62,420 bases of DNA from an uncultured cyanobacterium (GTDB taxonomy: Bacteria; Cyanobacteriota; Cyanobacteriia; PCC-6307; Cyanobiaceae), in assembly GCA_903882285.1 (NCBI GenBank), contig CAIRWM010000004.1, positions 1 to 62,420 on the forward strand, read 5' to 3'. Of the stretch, positions 10,881 to 22,761 are shown piece after piece. The position numbers were made by a program, and so were the translations under genes. The notes under the pieces were generated by a model. That model searched no databases. It had not been told where the DNA came from and saw nothing but the letters and a program-made list of their open reading frames with translations. The stretch's first letter is position 1. Each line of letters starts with the position of its first letter.

Positions 10881-12044
10881 TCAGCCTCCGGGGTTGCGGC
10901 CCAGCTCCCGCTCGAAGCGCTCGCGCGTGCGCGATTCGAGCGAGTTGGAGGCCATCGCCACCAGCTCATCGAGAGAACGGCCGCCGAGCAGGGCCTCGAC
11001 GCGCGCGCGGGCCTCCGCATTGGGGCAGGCCTCGGGCCGTACGCAGCCATGGACGCAAGCCGTGGCGCAATCGAGGCCGCCGCCACTCCCCTTGGCAGCA
11101 TCGGCGGCACCAGCGGCTGCCCCGTCAGCGCCCGCCCCTTCAGCGGCCGTGGTGGTGGCAGCGCCCGAGGCGACGCCATCGAGCGCAATCAAACCGGGCA
11201 CCAGCACCCCGTCGAACACCGCCTCGGCTGGACCGGTCATAAACAGGTGGTCGGACTCGGCACACCACGCGATCTCCAGGGAGCCCCCCGGCAGATCCAG
11301 ACGCGCGTGACGCCCGCACAGGCCGAGGCGGTGGCAGGCCACCAGGGTGGCGCAGGCGCCGGTGCCGCAGGCCAGGGTGGGGCCAGCACCCCGCTCCCAG
11401 ACCCGCATGACCAGATGCTCGGGATGCAGCACCTGAACGAAATGCACGTTGGTGCGGGCCGGGAAGGCCGGATGCACCTCGAGGGCCGCCCCCAGCCGCT
11501 CCAGCGCCACGGCCGCAACCTCCGCCACCGGGATCACTGCATGGGGGTTGCCCATACCGGCCGCCGCGACGGCGAAGCTCTCCCCCTCGACTTCAATCTG
11601 CCCCTGGGGCAGACCCGCCGGACCGATCGGCAGGGTGGTGGGTACGGCCTCGGGGTCCAGCAGGGGGGTGCCCATGTCGACGCGGATGCGGCCGTCGGCC
11701 TGCAGTTCCGGCACGATCCGCCCGGCGAGGGTCTCGATCTGCCAGGTGCGTCCCGGCGCGTCGCCGTCACTGTCCGCAAGGAAGCGGGCCAGGCAGCGGA
11801 TGCCATTGCCGCACATCTCCGGCTCCGTGCCGTCGGCGTTGAAGATGCGCATGCGCACCTCTCCGCCCTCCCGCGGCGGCAACGCCAGGATCAGTCCATC
11901 GCCGCCGACACCGAAGCGGCGGTCACAAAGACGCTGCACCGCAGCGGGTGTGAGCCCATAGGCCGTGTCGCCATCCTCAAGGCCACGACCATCGAGCAGA
12001 AGGAAATCGTTGCCTGCTCCCTGATATTTGCTGAACTGAAGCAC
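10881..12044 (-). CDS. dapF: Diaminopimelate epimerase with C-terminal extension
   Basis: QFSKYQGAGNDFLLLDGR, EPEMCGNGIRCLARF, LACGTGACATLVACHR. Start set at GTG 12044; the ORF-track extension to 13508 overlaps leuS and is spurious. About 100 aa beyond the usual DapF end. Confidence 0.92.
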   Translation of the reverse strand: MLQFSKYQGAGNDFLLLDGRGLEDGDTAYGLTPAAVQRLCDRRFGVGGDGLILALPPREGGEVRMRIFNADGTEPEMCGNGIRCLARFLADSDGDAPGRTWQIETLAGRIVPELQADGRIRVDMGTPLLDPEAVPTTLPIGPAGLPQGQIEVEGESFAVAAAGMGNPHAVIPVAEVAAVALERLGAALEVHPAFPARTNVHFVQVLHPEHLVMRVWERGAGPTLACGTGACATLVACHRLGLCGRHARLDLPGGSLEIAWCAESDHLFMTGPAEAVFDGVLVPGLIALDGVASGAATTTAAEGAGADGAAAGAADAAKGSGGGLDCATACVHGCVRPEACPNAEARARVEALLGGRSLDELVAMASNSLESRTRERFERELGRNPGG

Positions 12045-12123
12045 AATGATTTGGTGGGCCGTGCTCACTCCGATCTTATGCAGGCCTGATCCTCTTCCAT
12101 GCATGCCATGACAGCTCGTTGAC

Positions 12124-12363
12124 ATGCAGAGCTTCTTCGAAAGCCGGAGCCCACGGCTCGACACCAGTCTGCCGAGCGTGCGCCATTTCCAGGAGCTGAT
12201 CCGCAACCGCACGATGGTGAGCGTGCAGATGATTGGCGGGCAGGAGCTGGAAGGAACGCTGAAGTGGCAGGACAACCAGTTTCTGGCGCTGCGCCAGGAC
12301 ACCAGTCTTCCGCTGGTCCTGCTCAACCGCGAGGCCATAGCGGTGCTCCGGGCCCTGGTCTGA
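12124..12363 (+). CDS. hfq: Cyanobacterial Hfq-like RNA chaperone
   Basis: 79 aa Sm-fold: PSVRHFQELIRNRTMVSVQMIGGQELEGTLKWQDNQFLAL; divergent from dapF as in other cyanobacteria. Confidence 0.88.
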   Translation: MQSFFESRSPRLDTSLPSVRHFQELIRNRTMVSVQMIGGQELEGTLKWQDNQFLALRQDTSLPLVLLNREAIAVLRALV

Positions 12364-12443
12364 TTGCTCCAGCCCGGGCAAGGGGCCGGCGGCCTCGGCG
12401 GGTGTGGCACGATCACGCCTGATCGCCCACCCTGAGCGAACCC

Positions 12444-15065
<2,622 letters not shown>

Positions 15066-15099
15066 GGGACTGCGCCGGTGCTCAGAGCGGCGCCTGGGA

Positions 15100-16701
15100 T
15101 CAGGCCTTCGCTAGCCGCAGGCTGGCGGGCTGGCCCCAGTCGCCGCTGCAGCGGTAGCCGCGGTCGTTAGCGCAGAGGTGGCGCAGGATCCAGAAGAGCG
15201 GTTCAGGGCTGGCCAGATCGAGCTCCTGCTGCAGAGCTGCCAGATCCCGCTCGCGTCCATCGGCCAACACCGCTTCCAGGCGGTTTTGCAGGGCCAGGAT
15301 CTCGGCGGCGGCCTTCTTGCCGGCCTCCACTCCGGGCTGGTGATAGGCGTTGACATTCACCAGTTCGCCGTAGAGCCCCACCGCACGCTCAAACAAGGCC
15401 ACCAGGGCACCAAGGGCCCGCTCATCGAAGTGCCGCAAGGTGATCGTCAGGCTCTGACGGCCACCATCGGTGAGGGCACTGCGGGTGCCCTGCAGAAAGC
15501 CCTCGAGGAAATCGGCCGGTTGCTCACCCTCGATAGCAGGGATGTCGGCGGCCTCATCGAGAGCCTCGATGAAGGTGACGAAAAAGTTGTCGAGGCCGTC
15601 GCGCAGTTGCTGCACATAGGCGTGCTGGTCGGTGGAGCCCTTATTGCCGTAGACGGCCAGACCCTGATGCACCACCTGGCCCTGGCGATCCAGTGCCTTG
15701 CCGAGGGACTCCATCACCAGCTGCTGCAGGTAGCGGCTGAAGACCTCAAGGCGGTCCCGATAGGGCAACACGACCATGTCACGCCGCCCGGCTCCGCCAC
15801 CAGCCGCATACCAGGCGGCGGCCAGCAGGGCGGCCGGGTTGGCGCGCAGCTCGGGCCGGCGGGTGAGATCATCCATCGCCGCCGCCCCCGCCAGGAAGGC
15901 ACGGATGTCGCAGCCGATCAGCACACCGGGCAGCAGGCCAACGGCGCTGGTGATGCTGGTGCGCCCTCCTACCCAGTCGAACATGTCAAAACGGCGCAAC
16001 CAGCCCTCGGCCTCGGCCTGACGATCCAGGCGACTGCAGGCCATCGTCACGGCCACGGCCTGGGCAGACCACGTGCCCCCGGCCGCCTCAAGCCGCCGCC
16101 TCGCCTGCTGCATGCCCAGGTGCGGTTCAGGTGTGCCCCCCGATTTACTGACCACGACCACGAGGGTGGTGCGCAGCCGCTCCCCCAGGCCGGCGAGGCT
16201 ACGGCTCAGCCCCTGGGTATCGACGTTGTCGATGAAGTGAAATGGCAGGCCCACCCCATGGCGCTGCAGGGCGCGGATCATCAGCAACGGGCCCAGGCCG
16301 GAGCCACCGATGCCGATCCAAAGCACGTCGCTGAACGGCTGGCCGCCTGGGCTGGTCAGGCGGCCGGCCAGCACCTCGCGTCCGAAGGCATCCAGGTGAT
16401 CGACTTCATGGCGGATGTGGTCGGCCGCGGCGGGATCGGGGGCCCGTTCGGGAGTCCGCAGCCAGTAATGCCCCACCTGGCGCTGTTCATCGGCGTTGGC
16501 GATGGCCCCGGCCTCCAAGGCCTCCATGGCACTGAAGGCGCGCTCGAAGGCGGGGGTGAGCTGGTCGAGATCGGCTTGGGCCAGGCCCATGCGGCTGATG
16601 TCGAGCCAGAAGCCGAGATCGTCGTCGTACCAGAGAAGGTCGGAAAAGCGGGCCCAGAGGCTGGCTGGATCGTGGCCGTCTAGAGGCGGAAGCGAAGGCA
16701 T
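15100..16701 (-). CDS. pgi: Glucose-6-phosphate isomerase
   Basis: LWIGIGGSGLGPLLMIRAL, VVVSKSGGTPEPHLG, YGNKGSTDQHAYVQQLRDG. Start reassigned to ATG 16701. Confidence 0.94.
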   Translation of the reverse strand: MPSLPPLDGHDPASLWARFSDLLWYDDDLGFWLDISRMGLAQADLDQLTPAFERAFSAMEALEAGAIANADEQRQVGHYWLRTPERAPDPAAADHIRHEVDHLDAFGREVLAGRLTSPGGQPFSDVLWIGIGGSGLGPLLMIRALQRHGVGLPFHFIDNVDTQGLSRSLAGLGERLRTTLVVVVSKSGGTPEPHLGMQQARRRLEAAGGTWSAQAVAVTMACSRLDRQAEAEGWLRRFDMFDWVGGRTSITSAVGLLPGVLIGCDIRAFLAGAAAMDDLTRRPELRANPAALLAAAWYAAGGGAGRRDMVVLPYRDRLEVFSRYLQQLVMESLGKALDRQGQVVHQGLAVYGNKGSTDQHAYVQQLRDGLDNFFVTFIEALDEAADIPAIEGEQPADFLEGFLQGTRSALTDGGRQSLTITLRHFDERALGALVALFERAVGLYGELVNVNAYHQPGVEAGKKAAAEILALQNRLEAVLADGRERDLAALQQELDLASPEPLFWILRHLCANDRGYRCSGDWGQPASLRLAKA

Positions 16702-16871
16702 GACTCCTTTGAACGCCGGGTCCGGGCCAGCGAACCGTATCCAGGCCCCAGCCGTTCCGGCAAGGGATCCGCCGCAATGCAGGGGAAACGTTCGGAATCG
16801 CCATCGCCCTGCGGTGTGGACCAGAGCACAGACCGATCCAGGCGATCTGGACAGGGGCAAATTCGTCCTAA

Positions 16872-16888
16872 AATGTGAAGATCACATT
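16872..16888. promoter_or_regulatory. Perfect palindrome AATGTGA-aga-TCACATT, candidate operator
   Basis: 7-bp perfect arms, 3-nt spacer, in the divergent region between pgi and the 16875 ORF. Confidence 0.45.
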
Positions 16889-17990
16889 CATACAGAGCAG
16901 CACAGGTTTTTCAACTGAACCGACCTCCTCACCTAACAGTCCACCCAACTGCCAACAGAGCCGCACCTTGAGCCCCCGTCCGAGCTCTAATTCGAAGCAA
17001 TCACGGATTCCGTTGCGGGCTTTCTCAAATTTTTTGCGCCTTGGTGGTCAGCCGTCAGCCTCAAAGCGACGCGCCACCCGATCCGCCCTGCTGACTCGTC
17101 TGGGTCAGGCGCTGCGACCGCACCCCCACCAGGCGAGCGCTGGCCGTGCCGGTGTCTGGTCTAATGCCCTGCCCCTGCTCGCCATCACGCTCCTGGGCCT
17201 GCCGCTGACAGCGGTGGTCAAGGAGGCGATGTCGCTAGCACTGCGCGCCGAGCGCCCGGCCGTGATCTTTAGCGATCCCACCCTGATCGGCAGCCTCTCC
17301 AGCAATGGCTCCGATCCGCGCGGTTCCGTGAGCGAGGGACAGCGTCCCGACCCGCTCGACTTCACCGCAGAGGAGCTGCGCGACCTCAACCGCCGCTTCG
17401 GCGTGCATGGCCCCCAGCCCAGGATCGCCCAGCTGTTCACCGAAGGGCTGGACAACCTCCGCCCCCTGAGGGCCCACACTCTCACCCGCATTGAAGAGCT
17501 GCGCCCGGTGATTCTGGCCGAGAGCCAACGCCACACCATCAACCCGATGCTCGTGGCGGCCGTGCTGTTTGATGAACTCCAGCATGCCAAGCCCGGCGAG
17601 GACACACCGATCGCTGCCCAGTCCGGTCTGTTCAGCACCCATGGCCCCGCCCAGCTGAGTCTGGGCGAGATGCAGAAGCAGGGTCTGCTGCCCGCCGAGG
17701 CCAGCCCGGCCCAGATCCAGCAGGCGCGGCTGCAGCTGCTCGACCCCAATGGCAATGTCAAGGTGCTGGTGGGCAAATTCGCGCGGCTGAGGCTGGCCCT
17801 CGGACTGCCAGGCAATCGCATTCTCTCGGCAAGTGGCTCCCCCCGGGACGCCAAAGCCCTCGCCACCCTGGCCTATCTGCACAACGGCAAGCTCGACTAT
17901 CCCGGTCGTGTGTTGCGCTACATGCAGGATCCCGAACTCCACGCCGTCATCTACGGCAGCCGACGCCCCCAGACCAGCCCCCTGATTTAA
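16875..17990 (+). CDS. Membrane-anchored lysozyme-like (transglycosylase-superfamily-like) protein
   Basis: TM segment ALPLLAITLLGLPLTAVV, then LRPVILAESQRHTINPMLVAAVLFDELQH...GLFSTHGPAQLSLGEMQ, resembling lysozyme-like folds. True start is probably downstream of 16875. Confidence 0.6.
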   Translation: MKITFIQSSTGFSTEPTSSPNSPPNCQQSRTLSPRPSSNSKQSRIPLRAFSNFLRLGGQPSASKRRATRSALLTRLGQALRPHPHQASAGRAGVWSNALPLLAITLLGLPLTAVVKEAMSLALRAERPAVIFSDPTLIGSLSSNGSDPRGSVSEGQRPDPLDFTAEELRDLNRRFGVHGPQPRIAQLFTEGLDNLRPLRAHTLTRIEELRPVILAESQRHTINPMLVAAVLFDELQHAKPGEDTPIAAQSGLFSTHGPAQLSLGEMQKQGLLPAEASPAQIQQARLQLLDPNGNVKVLVGKFARLRLALGLPGNRILSASGSPRDAKALATLAYLHNGKLDYPGRVLRYMQDPELHAVIYGSRRPQTSPLI

Positions 17991-18039
17991 ATCAATCGGT
18001 TGGCCAGAGGTCAGCCGTCCGTTCAGCTGCTAGCACGCC

Positions 18040-18909
18040 TCAGCAGTGCAGTCCCAGCGCCGCCAGGCGCGAACCGAGCTGGGTCCAGTCAAAGCTGCGC
18101 GGGTCAGCCCTCTCGCTACCGAGGTCGACATGGCGATGGGTGGTGATGTGACTGGCGGAAATGCGGTAGCGCCGCATCCAGTCGGCCAGCACCACGGCCA
18201 TGGCGTCGTACTGCTGCGTTGTGTAGCCACTGTGGCTCGGTGCCTCGTTCTCGCCATCGAGCGGTGTCTCCAGGCTGAGATGCAGGGCAAAGTTGTTGAT
18301 GGAGCCGCCCACCTTGGGATTGGTGACCACCCAGAGACCGTTGAAGGCGGAATTACCGGCGCCAAAGGCACGCTTAGCGGGATCAAGGACCTGCACCACC
18401 TCCCCCTTCTGGCCGATCAGGGTGTGGTAGCTCACCTGGTCCTCGTCGCGGGGATGGGGAGTGATGAAGGTATTAATGGCCGAATCGAGCCCGAAGACCG
18501 TCTCGTGCAGCACCACCACGCGGGGCGTCGGATCCACGCGGTTGCCGAAGGCGTCCTGCCGGAAGCGCTCACCGAAATTGCTTGGGTCGGTGGGAATACG
18601 TCTGGTCTCGCGCGGCAGCGTCTGCAAGAGGGCCATCAGGCGCCGACGCAGGCCCCAGTCCGCTGCCGGACAGGCGCGCTCCAGGGGCGATGACCAGGCG
18701 AGCGGAGCCGGTGGCATCGGTGCAGGGCGCCGGGGAGCCCCGGAGGGTGGGGCCTGGCGCACCTCCTCCAGCAGCTCCAGTAGGGAGGGACGACTGACGG
18801 CTGTGGCCTGGGAACCGAAGACATCGCGGGCCAGCCAGGCCAGCCCACCAACACTCAACACCCCGGCGGCGACGACCGAGAGCACCAGGGGGCGGACCTC
18901 GGCTCTCAT
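18040..18909 (-). CDS. N-acetylmuramoyl-L-alanine amidase / PGRP-type
   Basis: PRVVVLHETVFGLDSAINTFITPHPRDEDQVSYHTLIGQKGEVVQVLDPAKRAFGAGNSAFNG; ITTHRHVD. Confidence 0.88.
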   Translation of the reverse strand: MRAEVRPLVLSVVAAGVLSVGGLAWLARDVFGSQATAVSRPSLLELLEEVRQAPPSGAPRRPAPMPPAPLAWSSPLERACPAADWGLRRRLMALLQTLPRETRRIPTDPSNFGERFRQDAFGNRVDPTPRVVVLHETVFGLDSAINTFITPHPRDEDQVSYHTLIGQKGEVVQVLDPAKRAFGAGNSAFNGLWVVTNPKVGGSINNFALHLSLETPLDGENEAPSHSGYTTQQYDAMAVVLADWMRRYRISASHITTHRHVDLGSERADPRSFDWTQLGSRLAALGLHC

Positions 18910-20639
18910 GGCTGCAGGGAAAGCCAGCGCCGTCGGCGTTGCCGCTGCTCCTCGCTCGCCTGGGGATCCTCCTCCAGACTCCAGCGCTTCACCCGGGGGG
19001 GCTCGGTGACCAGGTGGGCCTGGCGGACGCGGCCCTGACGCACATAAAGCACCTCAGCCACAGGCGCAGCCGGCGACGCTGCAGAAAACCGCAGCAGCTG
19101 GTTCAGATCGTCCTCCCGCTTCAGGCGCTGCCGCTCATAGGCCAGCAGTTCATCGCCCACTTGCAGACCGGCGGCTTCAGCGGGACCATCGCGCAGCACC
19201 TGCTTGAGGAGAAGGGTACCGGCGGCAGCGGATTCGACCTGGAGGCCTGTGAACCACTCGCCGGCCAGTTCCGGAACCATGTGCAACCCCACATCCGCCA
19301 AGTAAGTCTCAATGTCTGGATCATCGGTGCTGTTCAGCCAAAACGGCAGCAGGGTGGACAGATCCTCTGCATGGTCGACAAATGCGGCGAGGAGATCGTC
19401 ATCTTGATAGCCGCGATCGAGATGGCCATGACGTCTCCAGAGATACTGCAGGACCGCACCGAGCCAGGAGCCGTGGCGGCGCAGATGCAGATCGAGCACC
19501 AGCGCAAGTACTGACCCCTTGAGGTAGTAACTGATCTGATTGTCAATCGAATAGGCATCCTGGCGATAGAGCTTCACCCAAGCCTCCTGAGAGCTTTCGC
19601 GCAGGCTCTGACGATGGCGTCCGGGTGTGAGGCGATAGCGGCTTAGATCGGCGCCAAGATCTTGCAGCAGATCCGCCTCGCTACCGAGTCCCGCTGCCAA
19701 GGGGAGAAGCTGATCGACGTAACTGGTGACGCCCTCGGCAAACCAAAGGCTCGACACCACAGTGGCGCGGTCGTAATCGATCGGCGTCAGTTCCGCCGGC
19801 CGCAGCCGGCGCACATTCCACTGGTGCAGATATTCATGGGCCACCAACTGCAGCAGCTTGCGGCGACCCTCCGGCTGGGCCAGGGCCCGATGTCCGTACT
19901 GCAGCACGCTCGCGTGATCGTGCTCCAGGCCGCCGTAGCCCTGCTCGAGCAGATGCAGCACAAACAGGTACTGGGGGGCCGCCGGCCGCTCCTGCCCCAT
20001 CAGGCGGCAGCAGGCCAGGCACACCTGCTCCACATCAGCCAGCCACTGGGGGTCATCCAGCGGCAGATCCCCCCCCCAGCCGACCCAGCGGTGGGGGACG
20101 CCAGCCACCGTGAAGCTGTGGCAGGGATGGGGGCCGGCCTCGATCGGTGTGTCGATCAGTTGATCGAAATCCCGGGCCAGCCAGTGGCCCTCGTCTTGGC
20201 GGGGCAGGGCCACGAAGGGCTCCCAGACCGGCGGCAGGCTCAGTCGCAGCAGATGGGGATTCCAGCGCTCCCCCTCCACCTGCACCACCACGCCAGACAG
20301 GGCCAGAAAGCCGTGCTCATCGCTGAGGTGGCAGGTGCGCACACTCAGCTCGGTGGCGAGGATGCGGTAGTGGATCTCGATCGGATCCCCGGCCCGTGGG
20401 GCGGAGGCCTCAAGCGGCACGGCCCACTGGGCCGGCGCCAGGCGCTGCACGGGCAGAATCCGGCCCTGGTGGCGCACCTCAAGCCCCTCCATGGTGCGCA
20501 CGTAATCGCGGATCAGGTACGACCCCGGCGTCCAGGCCGGCAGGGCGAAGCGCAGGATCCGCCCAGGGCAGGGCAGGCTCATCTGCACCTCCACCAGGTG
20601 CTGGCGGGCGGCGCGTAGGTCGAGGTGGACCTCAGGCAC
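18906..20639 (-). CDS. M61 family metallopeptidase with PDZ domain
   Basis: LVAHEYLHQWNVRRLRPAELTPIDY (HExxH), [19 protein letters not shown]-terminal PDZ DGPAEAAGLQVGDELLAY. Confidence 0.92.
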   Translation of the reverse strand: MPEVHLDLRAARQHLVEVQMSLPCPGRILRFALPAWTPGSYLIRDYVRTMEGLEVRHQGRILPVQRLAPAQWAVPLEASAPRAGDPIEIHYRILATELSVRTCHLSDEHGFLALSGVVVQVEGERWNPHLLRLSLPPVWEPFVALPRQDEGHWLARDFDQLIDTPIEAGPHPCHSFTVAGVPHRWVGWGGDLPLDDPQWLADVEQVCLACCRLMGQERPAAPQYLFVLHLLEQGYGGLEHDHASVLQYGHRALAQPEGRRKLLQLVAHEYLHQWNVRRLRPAELTPIDYDRATVVSSLWFAEGVTSYVDQLLPLAAGLGSEADLLQDLGADLSRYRLTPGRHRQSLRESSQEAWVKLYRQDAYSIDNQISYYLKGSVLALVLDLHLRRHGSWLGAVLQYLWRRHGHLDRGYQDDDLLAAFVDHAEDLSTLLPFWLNSTDDPDIETYLADVGLHMVPELAGEWFTGLQVESAAAGTLLLKQVLRDGPAEAAGLQVGDELLAYERQRLKREDDLNQLLRFSAASPAAPVAEVLYVRQGRVRQAHLVTEPPRVKRWSLEEDPQASEEQRQRRRRWLSLQP

Positions 20640-20976
20640 CGAGCTCGATCAGCGCATCAGGCATCCGGGCTGCCGCCTCGGCGAGGGCCTGGCGGGCGGC
20701 ATAGGCGCGGGTGATGCGGCCAAGCAAGGACGGCAGCTGCTGCGAGCGGCTGAGTCGTTGCAGATCACCCACCAGAGCGAGGGAGCCGTCGGCGGCGCGC
20801 TCCCAGCCCACCATCAGGCCATCGGCGAAGGCCACGCGCAGCAGCACGGCTCGTGGCTCCTCGCCAAAGGTCTCCAGCAGACCCTGGGGCTCGGGGAACA
20901 GGCCGAAGGAGACAAGAGTCGCCGCCAGCAGGTCGGCGTCGTGCAGAACCGTGGGCAGGATGGTGAGGTGGGACAA
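20632..20976 (-). CDS. DUF1257 (Ycf35-like) family protein
   Basis: TTG start giving (M)SHLTILPTVLHDADLLAATLVSFGL...AFADGLMVGWERAADGSLALVGDLQRL...LLGRITRAYAARQAL; Ycf35-like layout. Confidence 0.65.
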   Translation of the reverse strand: MSHLTILPTVLHDADLLAATLVSFGLFPEPQGLLETFGEEPRAVLLRVAFADGLMVGWERAADGSLALVGDLQRLSRSQQLPSLLGRITRAYAARQALAEAAARMPDALIELGA

Positions 20977-20983
20977 GGAGGCG

Positions 20984-21727
20984 ATGCCCGTTGTGCAGGA
21001 CCCTAGCGATGCCGCCCTGCTCGTCCAGTGGCCGTTGCCACAACCCTGGCCCGAGCTGTCCGATGGGCTGAGGCTGGGGGTGATGGCCTCTGGCCAGGGC
21101 AGCAACTTCGAGGCGCTGGTGCGAGCCTGCCGCGAGGGCCCGCTGCAGGCAGCGGAGGTGCGTCTGCTGGTGGTGAACAATCCCGGCTGCGGCGCCGAAC
21201 AGCGGGCCCGGCGCCTGGGAGTGCCCTGCACGCTCGTGGATCACCGCAGCCACGACAGCCGTGAGGCCCTAGATCGCACACTGATCGCCACGTTCGAGCA
21301 GGCCGGCGTCGACCTCGTGGTGATGGCCGGCTGGATGCGGATCGTGACGCCGGTGCTGGTGGAGGCCTTCCCCCAGCGGCTGGTCAACATCCACCCCTCC
21401 CTGCTGCCGAGCTTCCGCGGCCTCGATGCGGTGGGTCAGGCCCTGCGGACCGGCGTCCGCCTGACGGGCTGCACCGCCCACCTGGTGGAGCCGGAGGTGG
21501 ATTCCGGGCCGATCCTGGTGCAGGCCGCCGTGCCGGTGCACAGCGATGACAACCATGACAGCCTGACGGCTCGCATCCAGCGACAGGAGCACCGCATCCT
21601 TCCGCTGGCGGTGGCTCTGGCGGCAAGCCGCCTCAGGGATAGAACGGCAGCAGCGGCAGCCCCGTGGCCGGCTCCAGAGACGCCATCAGGTTCAGGCACT
21701 GAACGCCCTGGCCGGCCTGGCCCTTGA
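20984..21727 (+). CDS. purN: Phosphoribosylglycinamide formyltransferase
   Basis: [64 protein letters not shown]. Start reassigned to ATG 20984. Confidence 0.94.
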   Translation: MPVVQDPSDAALLVQWPLPQPWPELSDGLRLGVMASGQGSNFEALVRACREGPLQAAEVRLLVVNNPGCGAEQRARRLGVPCTLVDHRSHDSREALDRTLIATFEQAGVDLVVMAGWMRIVTPVLVEAFPQRLVNIHPSLLPSFRGLDAVGQALRTGVRLTGCTAHLVEPEVDSGPILVQAAVPVHSDDNHDSLTARIQRQEHRILPLAVALAASRLRDRTAAAAAPWPAPETPSGSGTERPGRPGP

Positions 21728-22697
21728 CCAGGTTGTCGATGGCGCTCATCACGATCAGCTGGCCGGTGCGCTTGTCGACCTGCACCGACAGCAGGCAGCG
21801 GTTGGTCTGCCGCACCCACTTGGTGGAGGGATAGGTGCCGACCGGCAGCACCCCAACGCAAGGACTGTGGCGGTAGGCCGCCTGCAGCAGGGTGGTGCAG
21901 TCATCGGCGGTGAGCCCCGGATCCCGCAGCCGTGCATAAACCGTGGCCAGCAGCCCCCGCACCATCGGCATCAGGTGGGGCGTGAACTGCACCTGCACCT
22001 CGTGGCCGGCGGACTGGGAGGCGATCTGCTCGATCTCGCTGGTGTGGCGGTGGCCAACCACGCCGTAGGGGGCCACCGCCTCGGCGGCCTCGGCCAGCAG
22101 CAGGTGCTCCTTGGCAGCCCGGCCACCGCCGGACGTGCCGGTCTTGGCATCGATGACGATGCCGCGATTCTCGATCAGACCCTGCTGCAGGAAGGGCAGC
22201 AGCGCCAGCAGGCTGGAGGTGGGGAAACAGCCGGGGGCGGCGACCAGTCGGGCGCCGGCGATCCGCGCGGCCTCCCACTCCACCAATCCGTAGACGGCCT
22301 CCTGGCAGAGGTCGTCGTCGGCGCGCGGCACCTGGCGGGCCTCCGTGGCGTACACCTCCTGCCATTGGGCCAGGGAGCGGTAGCGATAGTCGGCGGAGAG
22401 ATCCACCACCCGCACGCCGCGGATCAGCAGCTCCGGCACCAGCTGGGCCGCCAGGCCATTGGGCAGGCTGAGCACGGCGAAGTCGGCCGCATCGGCGATC
22501 GCCTGCGCATCGGGGCTGCGAACCACCAGGTCGTCAGAGAGTGGCAGGAACGGCACGAGCTCGCTCCAGCGCTTGCCACTGCTGCGTTCGCCCCCGAGGA
22601 AGGTGACGCGAAACTCGGGATGGCCCTGCAGCAGCCTCAGGGTTTGCAACCCCCCGTAACCGCTGGCGCCGATCACCGCGACGCGTTTGCCTGACAT
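21633..22697 (-). CDS. argC: N-acetyl-gamma-glutamyl-phosphate reductase
   Basis: [42 protein letters not shown]. Start reassigned to ATG 22697. Confidence 0.95.
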   Translation of the reverse strand: MSGKRVAVIGASGYGGLQTLRLLQGHPEFRVTFLGGERSSGKRWSELVPFLPLSDDLVVRSPDAQAIADAADFAVLSLPNGLAAQLVPELLIRGVRVVDLSADYRYRSLAQWQEVYATEARQVPRADDDLCQEAVYGLVEWEAARIAGARLVAAPGCFPTSSLLALLPFLQQGLIENRGIVIDAKTGTSGGGRAAKEHLLLAEAAEAVAPYGVVGHRHTSEIEQIASQSAGHEVQVQFTPHLMPMVRGLLATVYARLRDPGLTADDCTTLLQAAYRHSPCVGVLPVGTYPSTKWVRQTNRCLLSVQVDKRTGQLIVMSAIDNLVKGQAGQGVQCLNLMASLEPATGLPLLPFYP

Positions 22698-22761
22698 GCC
22701 GAAGGGGCGGGAACGCTGGATCGTACCGGGCTCTATAAAGGTTGTGACATCACGGCAGGTG

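Noticed and set aside
15072-15093. GCGCCG…CGGCGC stem between convergent leuS and pgi
   Set aside because: Possible terminator, but only 6 bp, 10-nt loop and no U-tract in either direction.
15178-16683. 501-aa plus-strand ORF over pgi
   Set aside because: Shadow ORF caused by high GC; the opposite strand encodes a clear Pgi.
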